64,000 nucleotides of DNA from assembly GCA_016841325.1 (NCBI GenBank), contig JAENZJ010000001.1:248001-312000 (forward strand). The letters run 5' to 3'. A model generated the notes under the pieces. It did not search any database. It saw nothing but the letters and a program-made list of their open reading frames with translations, and was not told the DNA's origin. Source of the DNA: Thermincola carboxydiphila. GTDB lineage: Bacteria > Bacillota > Thermincolia > Thermincolales > UBA2595. Positions 20,314 through 28,785 of this stretch are shown one piece after another (the stretch's first letter is position 1; every line of letters begins with the position of its first letter). The translations under genes were made by a program, and so were the position numbers.

Positions 20314-22428
20314 ATGAGTTTGAGTAATCCTGATATTACTTTGGCATGGCTGTCTTTTGGAGCAGGTATCATTTCCCTGATAGTTGCGTTTTTGTTCCTG
20401 AAAAGCGTGCTGAAGGAGGACATGGGAACCCCGAGGATGAAGGAACTGTCTGACGCTATTTTCGAAGGCGCCATGGCATTCCTGAATCGCCAGTACAAGA
20501 CTCTGGCACCGATTGTTGTTATTATCTTTATTGTACTATTCTTTGTTCCTGTTGAGTTGTTCACTCATGGTGATCCCGAAGCAGCCGCACAGGTACAGGG
20601 ACTGGCCGGTAAACTGGCCCTTCCGGTATCTTTCCTGGTTGGCGCTGTGGCTTCTGCTTTTGCCGGTTATGCCGGTATGGTCAGTACAACCAAATCCAAT
20701 GCCAGGACCACTAATGCTGCTAGAACCGGTATCCGGAAGGCCCTGACTATTTCCTTCCGCGGTGGAGCTGTTATGGGTCTGTCTGTTGCCGGTCTCGGTC
20801 TGGCCGGTGTTTCCGGATTATATCTGGCCTTCAAAATACCTGCAGTTATCAACAGTTTCGCCTTTGGCGCCAGCGCTGTTGCGCTTTTTGCCCGGATCGG
20901 CGGCGGTATCTATACCAAAGCTGCTGACGTAGGTGCTGACCTGGTTGGTAAAGTTGAAGCCGGTATTCCGGAAGATGACCCGAGGAACCCTGCCGTTATT
21001 GCCGATAACGTTGGTGATAACGTTGGTGATACTGCAGGAATGGGTGCCGACCTGTTCGAGTCATATGCTGCCACTACTATTGCAGCTATGGTTATTGGGG
21101 GCAGTGTTCTCAAGGAAGCCGGACTGCAGATGCAGGGGATCCTGTTCCCGCTCCTGATAGGCGCTATCGGAATTATAGCTTCCATTATAGCCACTTCTTT
21201 TGTAAGAATGAGCAGTGAAGATGCCAACCCGCAGACAGCCCTCAACATGGGCCTCTGGGGTACCAATATTATTACTGCTATTGCAGGTTTCTTCCTTGCC
21301 AAGGCTTTATTTGGTGATATCGGGACAGGTATTTTTGTCGGTATTGTTGCCGGTCTGTTAACCAACGTAGCCATAGGTTATATTACTGAGCTTTATACTT
21401 CTTATCATAAGCGCCCGGCCCAGGAGATTGCAGAAGCATCTGAGACCGGTGCTGCTACAAACCTGATTAAGGGCCTGGCTGTTGGCCTGAAATCAACTGT
21501 ATATCCGATCTTCGTAATTGTACTTGCCATTTGGGCATCATACTTCTTTGCTGAGACCGGTTTGGAAGGCCTTGGTATCTATGGTATAGCCATGGCTGCC
21601 ATGGGTATGCTCTCAACAGCAGGTATGGTTGTTGCTATTGACTCCTTTGGCCCTGTTGCTGACAACGCCGGTGGTATTGCAGAAATGGCTGAACTTGGTC
21701 CTGAAGTACGGAAAAACACTGATAAACTCGATGCCGTTGGTAACACCACTGCTGCTGTTGCCAAAGGTTTTGCCATCGGTTCCGCTGCCCTGACAGCACT
21801 GGCCCTGTTTACCGCTTATGCGGAGTCAGCCGGTCTGGCAGAAACGGGTATAGATATCCTTAATCCGATAGTTATCATTGGTTTATTCCTTGGGGCGACT
21901 GTACCCTTCCTGGTTGCTTCGTTTGCTATGGAAGCTGTCGGTAAGGCCGCTTTTGAAATGATTGCCGAAGTACGCCGCCAGTTCCGGGAAATTCCCGGGA
22001 TCATGGAAGGTACAGGCAAGCCTGATTATGCCAGCTGTGTTGATATCAGTACACGGGCCGCCATCAAGCAGATGGTTGCTCCCGGTCTGGTTGCTATCGG
22101 TACCCCGGTAGTAGTCGGCTTCCTGCTTGGCCCACTGGCTCTTGGCGCTGTCCTGGCCGGTGGTACAGCATCAGGTGTCCTGATGGCCCTCTTCATGGCT
22201 AATGCCGGAGGCGCATGGGATAATGCCAAAAAGTATATCGAAACAGGAAAACTCGGCGGTAAAGGTAGTGAAGCTCATAAGGCTGCCGTTGTTGGTGATA
22301 CTGTGGGTGACCCCTTCAAGGACACTGCAGGTCCTGCAATGAACCCGCTGATCAAGGTTATGGGTACCATTTCCCTGATCCTGGCTCCTGTTGTGGCTAA
22401 TTACAACGTATTTGGTGGTCTGTTCTAA
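20314..22428 (+). CDS. hppA: K+-dependent membrane-bound pyrophosphatase
   Basis: The 704-residue integral membrane enzyme has about 16 hydrophobic segments. It couples pyrophosphate hydrolysis to H+ or Na+ export. The catalytic signatures are DVGADLVGKVE, NVGDNVGD and GDTVGDPFKDTAGP. The segment GNTTAAVAKG has Ala where K+-independent enzymes have Lys, so it belongs to the K+-dependent class; whether it pumps Na+ or H+ cannot be settled by eye. It is monocistronic, with its own promoter and a strong terminator. Confidence 0.95.
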   Translation: MSLSNPDITLAWLSFGAGIISLIVAFLFLKSVLKEDMGTPRMKELSDAIFEGAMAFLNRQYKTLAPIVVIIFIVLFFVPVELFTHGDPEAAAQVQGLAGKLALPVSFLVGAVASAFAGYAGMVSTTKSNARTTNAARTGIRKALTISFRGGAVMGLSVAGLGLAGVSGLYLAFKIPAVINSFAFGASAVALFARIGGGIYTKAADVGADLVGKVEAGIPEDDPRNPAVIADNVGDNVGDTAGMGADLFESYAATTIAAMVIGGSVLKEAGLQMQGILFPLLIGAIGIIASIIATSFVRMSSEDANPQTALNMGLWGTNIITAIAGFFLAKALFGDIGTGIFVGIVAGLLTNVAIGYITELYTSYHKRPAQEIAEASETGAATNLIKGLAVGLKSTVYPIFVIVLAIWASYFFAETGLEGLGIYGIAMAAMGMLSTAGMVVAIDSFGPVADNAGGIAEMAELGPEVRKNTDKLDAVGNTTAAVAKGFAIGSAALTALALFTAYAESAGLAETGIDILNPIVIIGLFLGATVPFLVASFAMEAVGKAAFEMIAEVRRQFREIPGIMEGTGKPDYASCVDISTRAAIKQMVAPGLVAIGTPVVVGFLLGPLALGAVLAGGTASGVLMALFMANAGGAWDNAKKYIETGKLGGKGSEAHKAAVVGDTVGDPFKDTAGPAMNPLIKVMGTISLILAPVVANYNVFGGLF

Positions 22429-22448
22429 AAGTAATAAATTATTAAGTT

Positions 22449-22476
22449 GGGTGCCGGCATGTCCGGCACCCTTTTT
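22449..22476 (+). terminator. rho-independent terminator after hppA
   Basis: GGGTGCCGG at 22449-22457 pairs with CCGGCACCC at 22463-22471, followed by five T residues. Confidence 0.92.
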
Positions 22477-22554
22477 GCACTTAGTGTATTTTTTGTTGCC
22501 TTAGAGGACAAAATATGCTAAAATTTATTTGTTAGTCTTCAGGAGGTGTCGATA

Positions 22555-22785
22555 GTGAAAATCTTTATTACCATAGTCCATGTTTTGCTTGCTATCGGGG
22601 TTATAGCTACCATATTACTGCAGTCCGGTAAGAGTGCCGGTCTTTCGGGAGCCATTGCAGGTGGTGCGGAAACCTTTTTCGGCAAAAAAAAGGGCATGGA
22701 TGCTTTTCTGAGTAAGCTGTCTACCGGGTTTGCCATAGGGTTTTTGATTACATCACTTCTGTTAAGTACAAATCTGGTGGATTAG
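22555..22785 (+). CDS. secG: preprotein translocase subunit SecG
   Basis: The small membrane protein (about 76 residues) has two transmembrane segments separated by the conserved LLQSGKSAGLSGAIAGGAE segment, which includes the SecG LLQ...GLSGAI..G motif, and the FFGKKKG motif. SecG assists SecYEG-dependent protein export. GTG at 22555 has AGGAGG 8 bases upstream; the GTG at 22546 overlaps that site and is rejected. secG upstream of rnr, smpB and ssrA is a conserved arrangement in Firmicutes. Confidence 0.93.
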   Translation: MKIFITIVHVLLAIGVIATILLQSGKSAGLSGAIAGGAETFFGKKKGMDAFLSKLSTGFAIGFLITSLLLSTNLVD

Positions 22786-22829
22786 CAGGGAAAGGGATAC
22801 AGAAGCGACAAGCAGATATGGGAAGATAC

Positions 22830-22868
22830 AGAGCGGGTTCTGATACCGGCTCTTTATTCTTTTTTTAG
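22830..22868 (+). terminator. rho-independent terminator after secG
   Basis: AGAGC with GGGT at 22830-22838 pairs with ACC and GGCTCT at about 22844-22853, followed by a T-rich tract with seven consecutive T residues. It separates secG from the acyl-CoA synthetase gene. Confidence 0.75.
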
Positions 22869-22992
22869 GTTCTTTATTTTTTAAGAATAGTTCCTGTGAG
22901 GGTGTGCGGCAAAAAATAAAGGACATGTATTAACTGGCTGTGTTATAATACACTTATAGTTGGCAATTTTAATTATAAGGAGGATTGTTTAC

Positions 22993-24507
22993 ATGACACT
23001 GGGAGATATACTTGTTAAGGGCTGCCGGGAATATCCGGAAAGAGTCGCGTTTAAATTTAGGGACAGGGAATGGATCTACGGAGATTTTGAGGTCCAGACC
23101 AACAGGGTTGCCAATGGCCTGAAGAAACTTGGTATCGGCAGAGGAGACAAGGTCGGCCTCCAGATGCTGAACAGTCCTTATTTTATTATAAGTTACTTTG
23201 GTATCGTTAAACTGGGTGCCACAGTTGTACCTCTTAATGTTATGTTTAAGGGTGAAGAGGTTGTTTACCAGTTGAACGATTCCAATGCAGCAGCACTGAT
23301 CACCTCTCCTATGTTTATGCCTATGATATCACAAATCCGGGAGCGGATGGCAACAGTTAAGCATGTGATTGTTGAGGACCTTGACCAGGAAAATACTTAT
23401 CCGGGTATCCTTTCCCTGAAAGAGATGCTTGAAGGGGAAGATGACACCCTAAACCTTGACTATACCGTGACTGATGAAGATATAGCTGTGTTTTTATATA
23501 CTTCCGGGACTACAGGAAATCCCAAGGGCGCCATGCTGACCCATGACTGCCTGGTGGCCAATGCTGACCAGACCAGAATTGCCACAGATTCCACCGGAGA
23601 TGATATTACCCTGTGTGTACTGCCTATGTTTCATTCTTTTGCATGGACGACCTGTGTGACCCTGCCCCTTTTGTGCGGCGGGAAGATAATAATCCATGAA
23701 AACTTTGCCCCCCAGGCTTTTCTGAGGACAATCGTGGAAGAAAATATTACTATTATTGCTGCAGTACCTACCATGTACAGTGTCCTTCTGCAGGTGCCTG
23801 AAGTTAATCCTGAGCATTATAAGAAAATTCGCCTGGCATATTCAGGGGGTGCAGCACTCCCGGTGGAAGTACTGAAGAAATTTGAAGCCAAGTATGGTAT
23901 TAAGGTGCTGGAGGGTTACGGTCTGTCAGAATGCAGCCCGGTTTGTACGGTTAACCCGTGGCGGGGTGTCCGTAAACCGGGTTCCATCGGAATAGTACTT
24001 CCGGGAGTGGAATGCAGGATCATTGATGAAAATGGTAATGATCTTCCCCGGAATACTCCGGGAGAGCTGCTCTTTAAAGGCAGGAACGTTATGAAGGGTT
24101 ATTATAACCTTCCTGAAGCCACTGCAGAAGCTTTGCGGGATGGATGGATGCATACCGGAGATATCGGGTATATGGATGATGATGGGTATATTTACATTGT
24201 TGACAGGAAAAAAGACCTGATTATCGTGGGTGGCTTAAATGTTTACCCCCGTGAAGTGGAAGAGGTCCTTTACAGCTACCCCAAGGTTGCTGAGGCAGCA
24301 GTTATAGGGGTTACCAACGAACTTAGAGGAGAGATGGTAAAGGCATTTATTACCCTTAAGGAAGGTGAAACAGCTTCAGAACGGGAAATAATAAAATACT
24401 GTCAGGAGAGACTGGCTAACTACAAGCTGCCCAAGGAAGTGGAATTTGTGGCTGCCCTGCCGAAAACAAGTACAGGTAAAATTCTTAAAAGGGCTTTAAA
24501 GAGTTAG
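22993..24507 (+). CDS. AMP-dependent acyl-CoA synthetase (long-chain-fatty-acid-CoA ligase-like)
   Basis: The protein has about 504 residues and belongs to the adenylate-forming family: the P-loop YTSGTTGNPKGAM, the GYGLSECSPV motif, TGDIGYMDDDGYIYIVDR and the hinge/lysine region ending PKTSTGKILKRALKS. It should activate a carboxylic acid to the acyl-CoA through an acyl-AMP. Chain-length preference cannot be read from the sequence. ATG at 22993 follows AAGGAGG. The HD-domain gene is 20 bases downstream, so they are co-transcribed. Confidence 0.9.
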   Translation: MTLGDILVKGCREYPERVAFKFRDREWIYGDFEVQTNRVANGLKKLGIGRGDKVGLQMLNSPYFIISYFGIVKLGATVVPLNVMFKGEEVVYQLNDSNAAALITSPMFMPMISQIRERMATVKHVIVEDLDQENTYPGILSLKEMLEGEDDTLNLDYTVTDEDIAVFLYTSGTTGNPKGAMLTHDCLVANADQTRIATDSTGDDITLCVLPMFHSFAWTTCVTLPLLCGGKIIIHENFAPQAFLRTIVEENITIIAAVPTMYSVLLQVPEVNPEHYKKIRLAYSGGAALPVEVLKKFEAKYGIKVLEGYGLSECSPVCTVNPWRGVRKPGSIGIVLPGVECRIIDENGNDLPRNTPGELLFKGRNVMKGYYNLPEATAEALRDGWMHTGDIGYMDDDGYIYIVDRKKDLIIVGGLNVYPREVEEVLYSYPKVAEAAVIGVTNELRGEMVKAFITLKEGETASEREIIKYCQERLANYKLPKEVEFVAALPKTSTGKILKRALKS

Positions 24508-24527
24508 CGGAAAAGGAGGAAACAGTC

Positions 24528-25079
24528 TTGGAAAGAGATGCAGCCTTGGCTGAATTAAAAAGGCATGTGAAGAATAAAAACCTGCTGAAACACATGTATG
24601 CATGTGAAGCAGTTATGAGGAGACTGGCCCGGCACTTTAGCGAAGATGAAAATAAGTGGGGCCTGGGCGGTCTGCTGCATGATATTGATTATGATGAGAC
24701 CAAAGACGACCCTGTAAGCCACAGCATGGTTGGGGCTGAAATGCTGCAACAGCTGGGGCTGCCGGAGGACATAGTGTATGCAGTCAAAGTACATAATGAT
24801 GCCCACGGTCTGCCCCGGAAGAGCCTGATGGACAAGGCCCTGTATGCTACCGATCCGGTTACCGGCCTGATAGTTGCCGGTGCTTTAATCAGGCCTGAGA
24901 AGAAACTGGCTGCTGTTGATATCTCCTTTCTGGTAAACCGTTTCAATGAAAAGTCTTTTGCCAGAGGGGCCAACCGTGAGCAGATAGCAAGCTGTTCAGA
25001 ACTGGGGATGGAATTGGAGGATTTCCTGGGTCTTTCCCTTGAAGCCATGCAGGATATCAGCAAAGAATTGGGGCTCTAA
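24528..25079 (+). CDS. HD-domain hydrolase
   Basis: The 183-residue protein is a single HD-superfamily domain: His in LKHMYACEAVMRRLA, the metal-binding GLLHDIDYD pair, a further His in VSHSMVGAE and KVHNDAHG. Such proteins are metal-dependent phosphohydrolases, often on nucleotides; the substrate is not known. It starts at TTG with AAGGAGGAAAC upstream. Linkage to an acyl-CoA synthetase gives no clear hint of role. Confidence 0.8.
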   Translation: MERDAALAELKRHVKNKNLLKHMYACEAVMRRLARHFSEDENKWGLGGLLHDIDYDETKDDPVSHSMVGAEMLQQLGLPEDIVYAVKVHNDAHGLPRKSLMDKALYATDPVTGLIVAGALIRPEKKLAAVDISFLVNRFNEKSFARGANREQIASCSELGMELEDFLGLSLEAMQDISKELGL

Positions 25080-25102
25080 GGTTATCAGCCAGAATTGCTG
25101 CA

Positions 25103-25128
25103 AGCCGGAGTTTTAGCGAACTTCGGCT
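25103..25128 (+). terminator. hairpin after the HD-domain gene, possible terminator
   Basis: AGCCGGAGTT at 25103-25112 pairs with AACTTCGGCT at 25119-25128 (one mismatch). The tail AATTGTTTG is only weakly T-rich. Confidence 0.5.
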
Positions 25129-25221
25129 AATTGTTTGTAAAAAGGTATTACTGGATAAAATATTGTTAAATGGGATGAGGAAAAAAAATATTGGACATTA
25201 ATAGAAGGCAGGTGAAAATAA

Positions 25222-27417
25222 ATGAAAGAGCGTGTGGTAACAACAGAGGAAAAAACGGGACCTGGGGGTTTTGATGATCATCCCGACAGCCTGAAGGATA
25301 GCTTAGAGGAAATAAAACAGCAGATTCTTGATTTTATGCGAAAGGCGGCTTACCGTCCGCTGGCTGCAGATGAACTTTACCGGGCCATGGAGATCCGGGA
25401 CATGGACGGGTTTATGAAGTCCCTGATGGAACTCGAAAAAGAAGGTAAGGTTATCTGTACCAGAAAGCTAAAGTACGGAGTCCCGGAAAAAATGAACCTT
25501 GCCGTGGGTAAGCTCCAGGGACACCAAAATGGGTTTGGCTTCCTGATTCAGGATACACCTGGAGTACCGGACATATACATCAGTGCTGAAAACATGAACA
25601 GCGCCATGCACAATGACAGGGTTGTAGCCAGGCTGCTGGGGCACAACTGGGAAGGGCCCAGGCAGGAAGGGGAAATAATCAGGATACTTGAGAGGGCTAA
25701 TACCCAGATTGTAGGCACATTTGAAAAGGGAAAAAGGTATGGTTTTGTAACACCTGATGAGAACAGGATTAGTATAGATGTATTTATAGCTAACGGGCAC
25801 GAAAACGGTGCTGTCACAGGGGATAAGGTTGTTGTTGAAGTGACCAGGTGGCCTGAAAAACGCCGTAATCCGGAAGGAAAGATTATCAGGATTATTGGAC
25901 ACAAAGGCGACCCCGGTACAGATATCGAGTCCATTGTATGGAAATACGGCCTGCCCCAGCAGTTCCCTAAACCGGTTCTGAATGAGGTTGCCAAAATCCC
26001 CATGCAGGTAACAGAGGAACAGAGACGTGGCCGGCGGGACCTGAGGGCTTTGCAGATGGTGACTATCGATGGGGCAGATGCCAGGGACTTAGATGACGCC
26101 GTTTCCCTGGAAGTACTGCCAAACGGCAATTACCGCCTGGGTGTCCACATTGCCGATGTGGGGGCATATGTCCCCCCGGGCAGCGCCCTGGACAGGGAGG
26201 CGTATAAAAGGGGGACCAGTGTCTACCTGGTGGACCGGGTTATCCCAATGCTGCCGCAGGAACTTTCCAACGGCATATGCAGTCTTAACCCGAAAGTTGA
26301 CAGGCTGGCCATGTCCGTTTTTATGGAAATCGACGCCCGGGGGCAGGTGCTTAACCATGAAATCACCGAATCGGTAATTAACGTCAATGAGCGGATGACT
26401 TACGGTGATGTTAAAAGAATTTTGATTGACAGGGATGCAGAATTAATCAGTAAATATGATCACCTTGTAGGGACATTTACCGAAATGGAAAAACTGTGCC
26501 TCATTTTAAGGGGGCGCAGGCTGCGTAGGGGCACAATTGATTTTGATTTCCCCGAGGTTAAAGTGAAGCTTGACAATATAGGCCGTCCGGTGGAAATTAA
26601 TAAGTATGACCGGTCTGTTGCCGACCAGATTATTGAGGAGTTTATGCTGGTCACCAATGAAACCGTGGCAGAGCATTTTTATAATGCCCGGGTGCCTTTT
26701 GTTTACCGGATACATGAAACACCCGACGGTGAGAAACTCTCTAATCTGAACCGTTTTTTATTTACCTTTGGCCTTAGTATAAAAGGGTTTAACAAAATCC
26801 ACCCGGGCGCCTTCCAGGAAGTACTCAGTAAGGTGCAGGGCAGGCCCGAGGAACGGGTTATCGGTACAGTCATGCTGAGGACTATGAAACTTGCCCGCTA
26901 CAGTGAGGAAAATTTGGGGCATTTCGGGCTGGCGGCAGAGTATTATTCCCATTTTACATCACCCATCAGGCGTTACCCTGATCTTGTAATACACCGTATT
27001 ATCAAGGAAACCCTGGCAAAGGACAGGCTTTCTGAAAAGAGAAAAGGCAAGCTGGCTTCCTTTGTCGCTGATGCGGCTATTCAATCCTCAGATAGGGAGA
27101 GGGTTGCCACTGAAGCCGAACGGGAAAGTGTAGACCTGAAAAAGGTCGAATTTATGAAGGATAAGGTGGGAGAGGAGTTTGATGCGGTTATTTCAAGTGT
27201 CACTTCTTTCGGTTTCTTTGTTGAGCTGGATAATCTGGTGGAGGGTCTGGTCCATGTAACCAACCTCGTTGATGATTTTTATGAGTATGATGAGGCCAGG
27301 CTGGCTCTTACGGGGATCCACACGGGCAAACAGTTCCGTATCGGCGACACTGTTCGGGTGAAGCTGGAAAAGGTTAACCTTGATGAGAGGCAGCTCGATT
27401 TTGAACTGGCAGAGTAG
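25222..27417 (+). CDS. rnr: ribonuclease R
   Basis: The 731-residue 3'-5' exoribonuclease has an N-terminal winged helix (about 30-85), two cold-shock/OB domains (about 90-230), the RNB catalytic domain (about 270-600) with the Asp cluster in IDGADARDLDDAVSLE, and a C-terminal S1 domain (about 645-728, starting GEEFDAVISSVTSFGFFVEL). RNase R degrades structured RNA and, with SmpB and tmRNA, clears faulty mRNA during trans-translation. It lies upstream of smpB and ssrA as in many Firmicutes, but a promoter and structured leader lie between rnr and smpB. Confidence 0.95.
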   Translation: MKERVVTTEEKTGPGGFDDHPDSLKDSLEEIKQQILDFMRKAAYRPLAADELYRAMEIRDMDGFMKSLMELEKEGKVICTRKLKYGVPEKMNLAVGKLQGHQNGFGFLIQDTPGVPDIYISAENMNSAMHNDRVVARLLGHNWEGPRQEGEIIRILERANTQIVGTFEKGKRYGFVTPDENRISIDVFIANGHENGAVTGDKVVVEVTRWPEKRRNPEGKIIRIIGHKGDPGTDIESIVWKYGLPQQFPKPVLNEVAKIPMQVTEEQRRGRRDLRALQMVTIDGADARDLDDAVSLEVLPNGNYRLGVHIADVGAYVPPGSALDREAYKRGTSVYLVDRVIPMLPQELSNGICSLNPKVDRLAMSVFMEIDARGQVLNHEITESVINVNERMTYGDVKRILIDRDAELISKYDHLVGTFTEMEKLCLILRGRRLRRGTIDFDFPEVKVKLDNIGRPVEINKYDRSVADQIIEEFMLVTNETVAEHFYNARVPFVYRIHETPDGEKLSNLNRFLFTFGLSIKGFNKIHPGAFQEVLSKVQGRPEERVIGTVMLRTMKLARYSEENLGHFGLAAEYYSHFTSPIRRYPDLVIHRIIKETLAKDRLSEKRKGKLASFVADAAIQSSDRERVATEAERESVDLKKVEFMKDKVGEEFDAVISSVTSFGFFVELDNLVEGLVHVTNLVDDFYEYDEARLALTGIHTGKQFRIGDTVRVKLEKVNLDERQLDFELAE

Positions 27418-27463
27418 CCGGCCCGGTGACAGTAACCTGTTGCTGCGGTCGACATGATATCCC

Positions 27464-27491
27464 TTGACAGTGAACTTTAATATGTTATAAT
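27464..27491 (+). promoter_or_regulatory. strong sigma-A promoter between rnr and smpB
   Basis: TTGACA at 27464-27469 and TATAAT at 27486-27491 are both perfect consensus hexamers, 16 bases apart. It is the best promoter in the window and starts a leader of about 270 bases ahead of smpB. Confidence 0.85.
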
Positions 27492-27545
27492 GATATATGC
27501 GTCAGATACAAAAATGCGTTACCCGTAAAAGCAAACAGTTAATGT

Positions 27546-27708
27546 AACCCTCTTGCTGTGGCTGTAGCTGCTCGTTCAAGAGGGTTGCTTTATCCGATAG
27601 CTAACCGCCCCGCTAAAGACTCCCACTTCGTCAGGAGGGAGATAAGCGGCGCTAAACTCTTGGATAAGTCAACTAAACTCAGATGGAGTTTAAAACTTCA
27701 CCTGAAGT
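27546..27708 (+). ncRNA. unassigned structured leader or small RNA upstream of smpB
   Basis: Four stems follow the promoter. AACCCTCTTG at 27546-27555 pairs perfectly with CAAGAGGGTT at 27577-27586. A nested element has TTATCC at 27590 pairing with GGATAA at 27662, CCGCT at 27610 with AGCGG at 27645, and ACTCCC at 27619 with GGGAG at 27637. AAACTC at 27675 pairs with GAGTTT at 27686, and ACTTCA with TGAAGT at 27695-27708. I do not recognise a known RNA family. It could be an attenuator of smpB, a separate small RNA, or a relic of an IS200/IS605-type end. Confidence 0.5.
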
Positions 27709-27768
27709 GAGTTTCCTTTATTAAACAGCTTTTGATGGCTAACTGTCAGGCTTGCAGAGGTGTTCATA

Positions 27769-28233
27769 ATGGCCGAGAATGTCAAGACAATAACTGATAA
27801 TCGCAAAGCTCGCCATGACTATCATATAGAAGAGACCTATGAGGCCGGGATTGTACTGGCCGGTACCGAAGTCAAATCCCTCAGGGCGGGGCGGGCCAAC
27901 CTCAAAGACAGCTTTGCCAGGGTTGATAATGGGGAGGTATTCCTGTATAATGCCCATATCAGTCCATACGAGCAGGGCAACAGGTTTAACCATGACCCGT
28001 TGCGGACCCGGAAGCTGCTGATGCATAAGCATGAGATCCGCAAGCTGATTGGCAGGGTCCAGGAGAAGGGGCTGACCCTGGTCCCGTTAAAGATGTATTT
28101 TAAAAACGGGAAGGCCAAGGTGCAGCTGGCCCTGGCCAAAGGCAAGAAGCTGTATGATAAGCGTGATGACATGGCAGCTCGTGACGCTAAAAGGGAAATG
28201 GAAAAGGCGTTTAGGGAGAGGCAGAAGTACTAG
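27769..28233 (+). CDS. smpB: SsrA-binding protein SmpB
   Basis: The protein has about 154 residues, with [21 protein letters not shown] (here given as separate parts: [10 protein letters not shown] and NLKDSFA), the oligonucleotide-binding barrel and the basic C-terminal tail KAFRERQKY. SmpB binds tmRNA and mimics the anticodon arm during ribosome rescue. ATG at 27769 with AGAGGTG upstream is used; GTG at 27760 is a weaker alternative. ssrA begins 87 bases downstream. Confidence 0.95.
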   Translation: MAENVKTITDNRKARHDYHIEETYEAGIVLAGTEVKSLRAGRANLKDSFARVDNGEVFLYNAHISPYEQGNRFNHDPLRTRKLLMHKHEIRKLIGRVQEKGLTLVPLKMYFKNGKAKVQLALAKGKKLYDKRDDMAARDAKREMEKAFRERQKY

Positions 28234-28320
28234 GGTAAGTTATAAAAGTCTGAGAGAATAAATAATAAAGTTTTAATAAGGATGTTTAGAAACGAGCATA
28301 GCGCGGTTAACATCCGTCAT

Positions 28321-28671
28321 GGGGGTGTACTGGTTTCGACGGGGGAAGAATGAGCATAGGCAGCGAGCCGGGGTCCCACAAGCCCGTTAACACGGTGGAA
28401 AACATTTAAACGCTAATAACGATTACGCTTTAGCTGCTTAATTGCAGCCTAACCTCTCTCTCTCTGTGCTCTGGGTGAGGGAGATGAGGTCATTTACCAG
28501 AGCTGGCTGATCCCCAATTCTCGGAGGTGTGAGGCGAGATTTATCGAGATAGTGACCTGACAGCTTGTCGGTAGGCGGTCAGTGAGCGAAATTTAAATTA
28601 CCTGACTGCGCTCGGAGAAGCTTATGTGGGTTCTCTTCCGGACAGGGGTTCGATTCCCCTCACCTCCACCA
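28321..28671 (+). ncRNA. ssrA: transfer-messenger RNA
   Basis: The 351-base RNA starts GGGGGTG, which pairs with CACCTCC at 28661-28667 to form the acceptor stem, followed by A and the encoded CCA. The T arm is AGGGG, TTCGATT, CCCCT. The tag reading frame at 28412-28441 encodes ANNDYALAA and ends with TAA; the tag-stop hairpin GCTGC / GCAGC follows. tmRNA rescues stalled ribosomes with SmpB, encoded just upstream. A terminator follows. Its segment from 28424 to the end recurs downstream. Confidence 0.96.
28424..28450 (+). repeat. ssrA core repeat, copy 1 (in tmRNA tag region)
   Basis: A 27-base segment covering the last tag codons, the stop codon and its hairpin is found again exactly at 30335-30361 and 32398-32424. 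Its centre is a near-symmetric inverted repeat (TTAGCTGC against GCAGCCTAA), as expected for an integrase crossover site. It is likely an attachment-site core. Confidence 0.8.
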
Positions 28672-28683
28672 TAACCGTAAATT

Positions 28684-28713
28684 AAACTCAGGCCATTACA
28701 GCCTGAGTTTTTT
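28684..28713 (+). terminator. rho-independent terminator of ssrA
   Basis: AAACTCAGGC at 28684-28693 pairs with GCCTGAGTTT at 28701-28710, followed by more T residues. The same type of terminator follows the partial ssrA copy at 30577. Confidence 0.92.
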
Positions 28714-28785
28714 ATTTTTGATTAGTTACACAATTTGTAATTTCACATATATTAGATTACCAACTCAAATAGAGGAGGAAATAAA

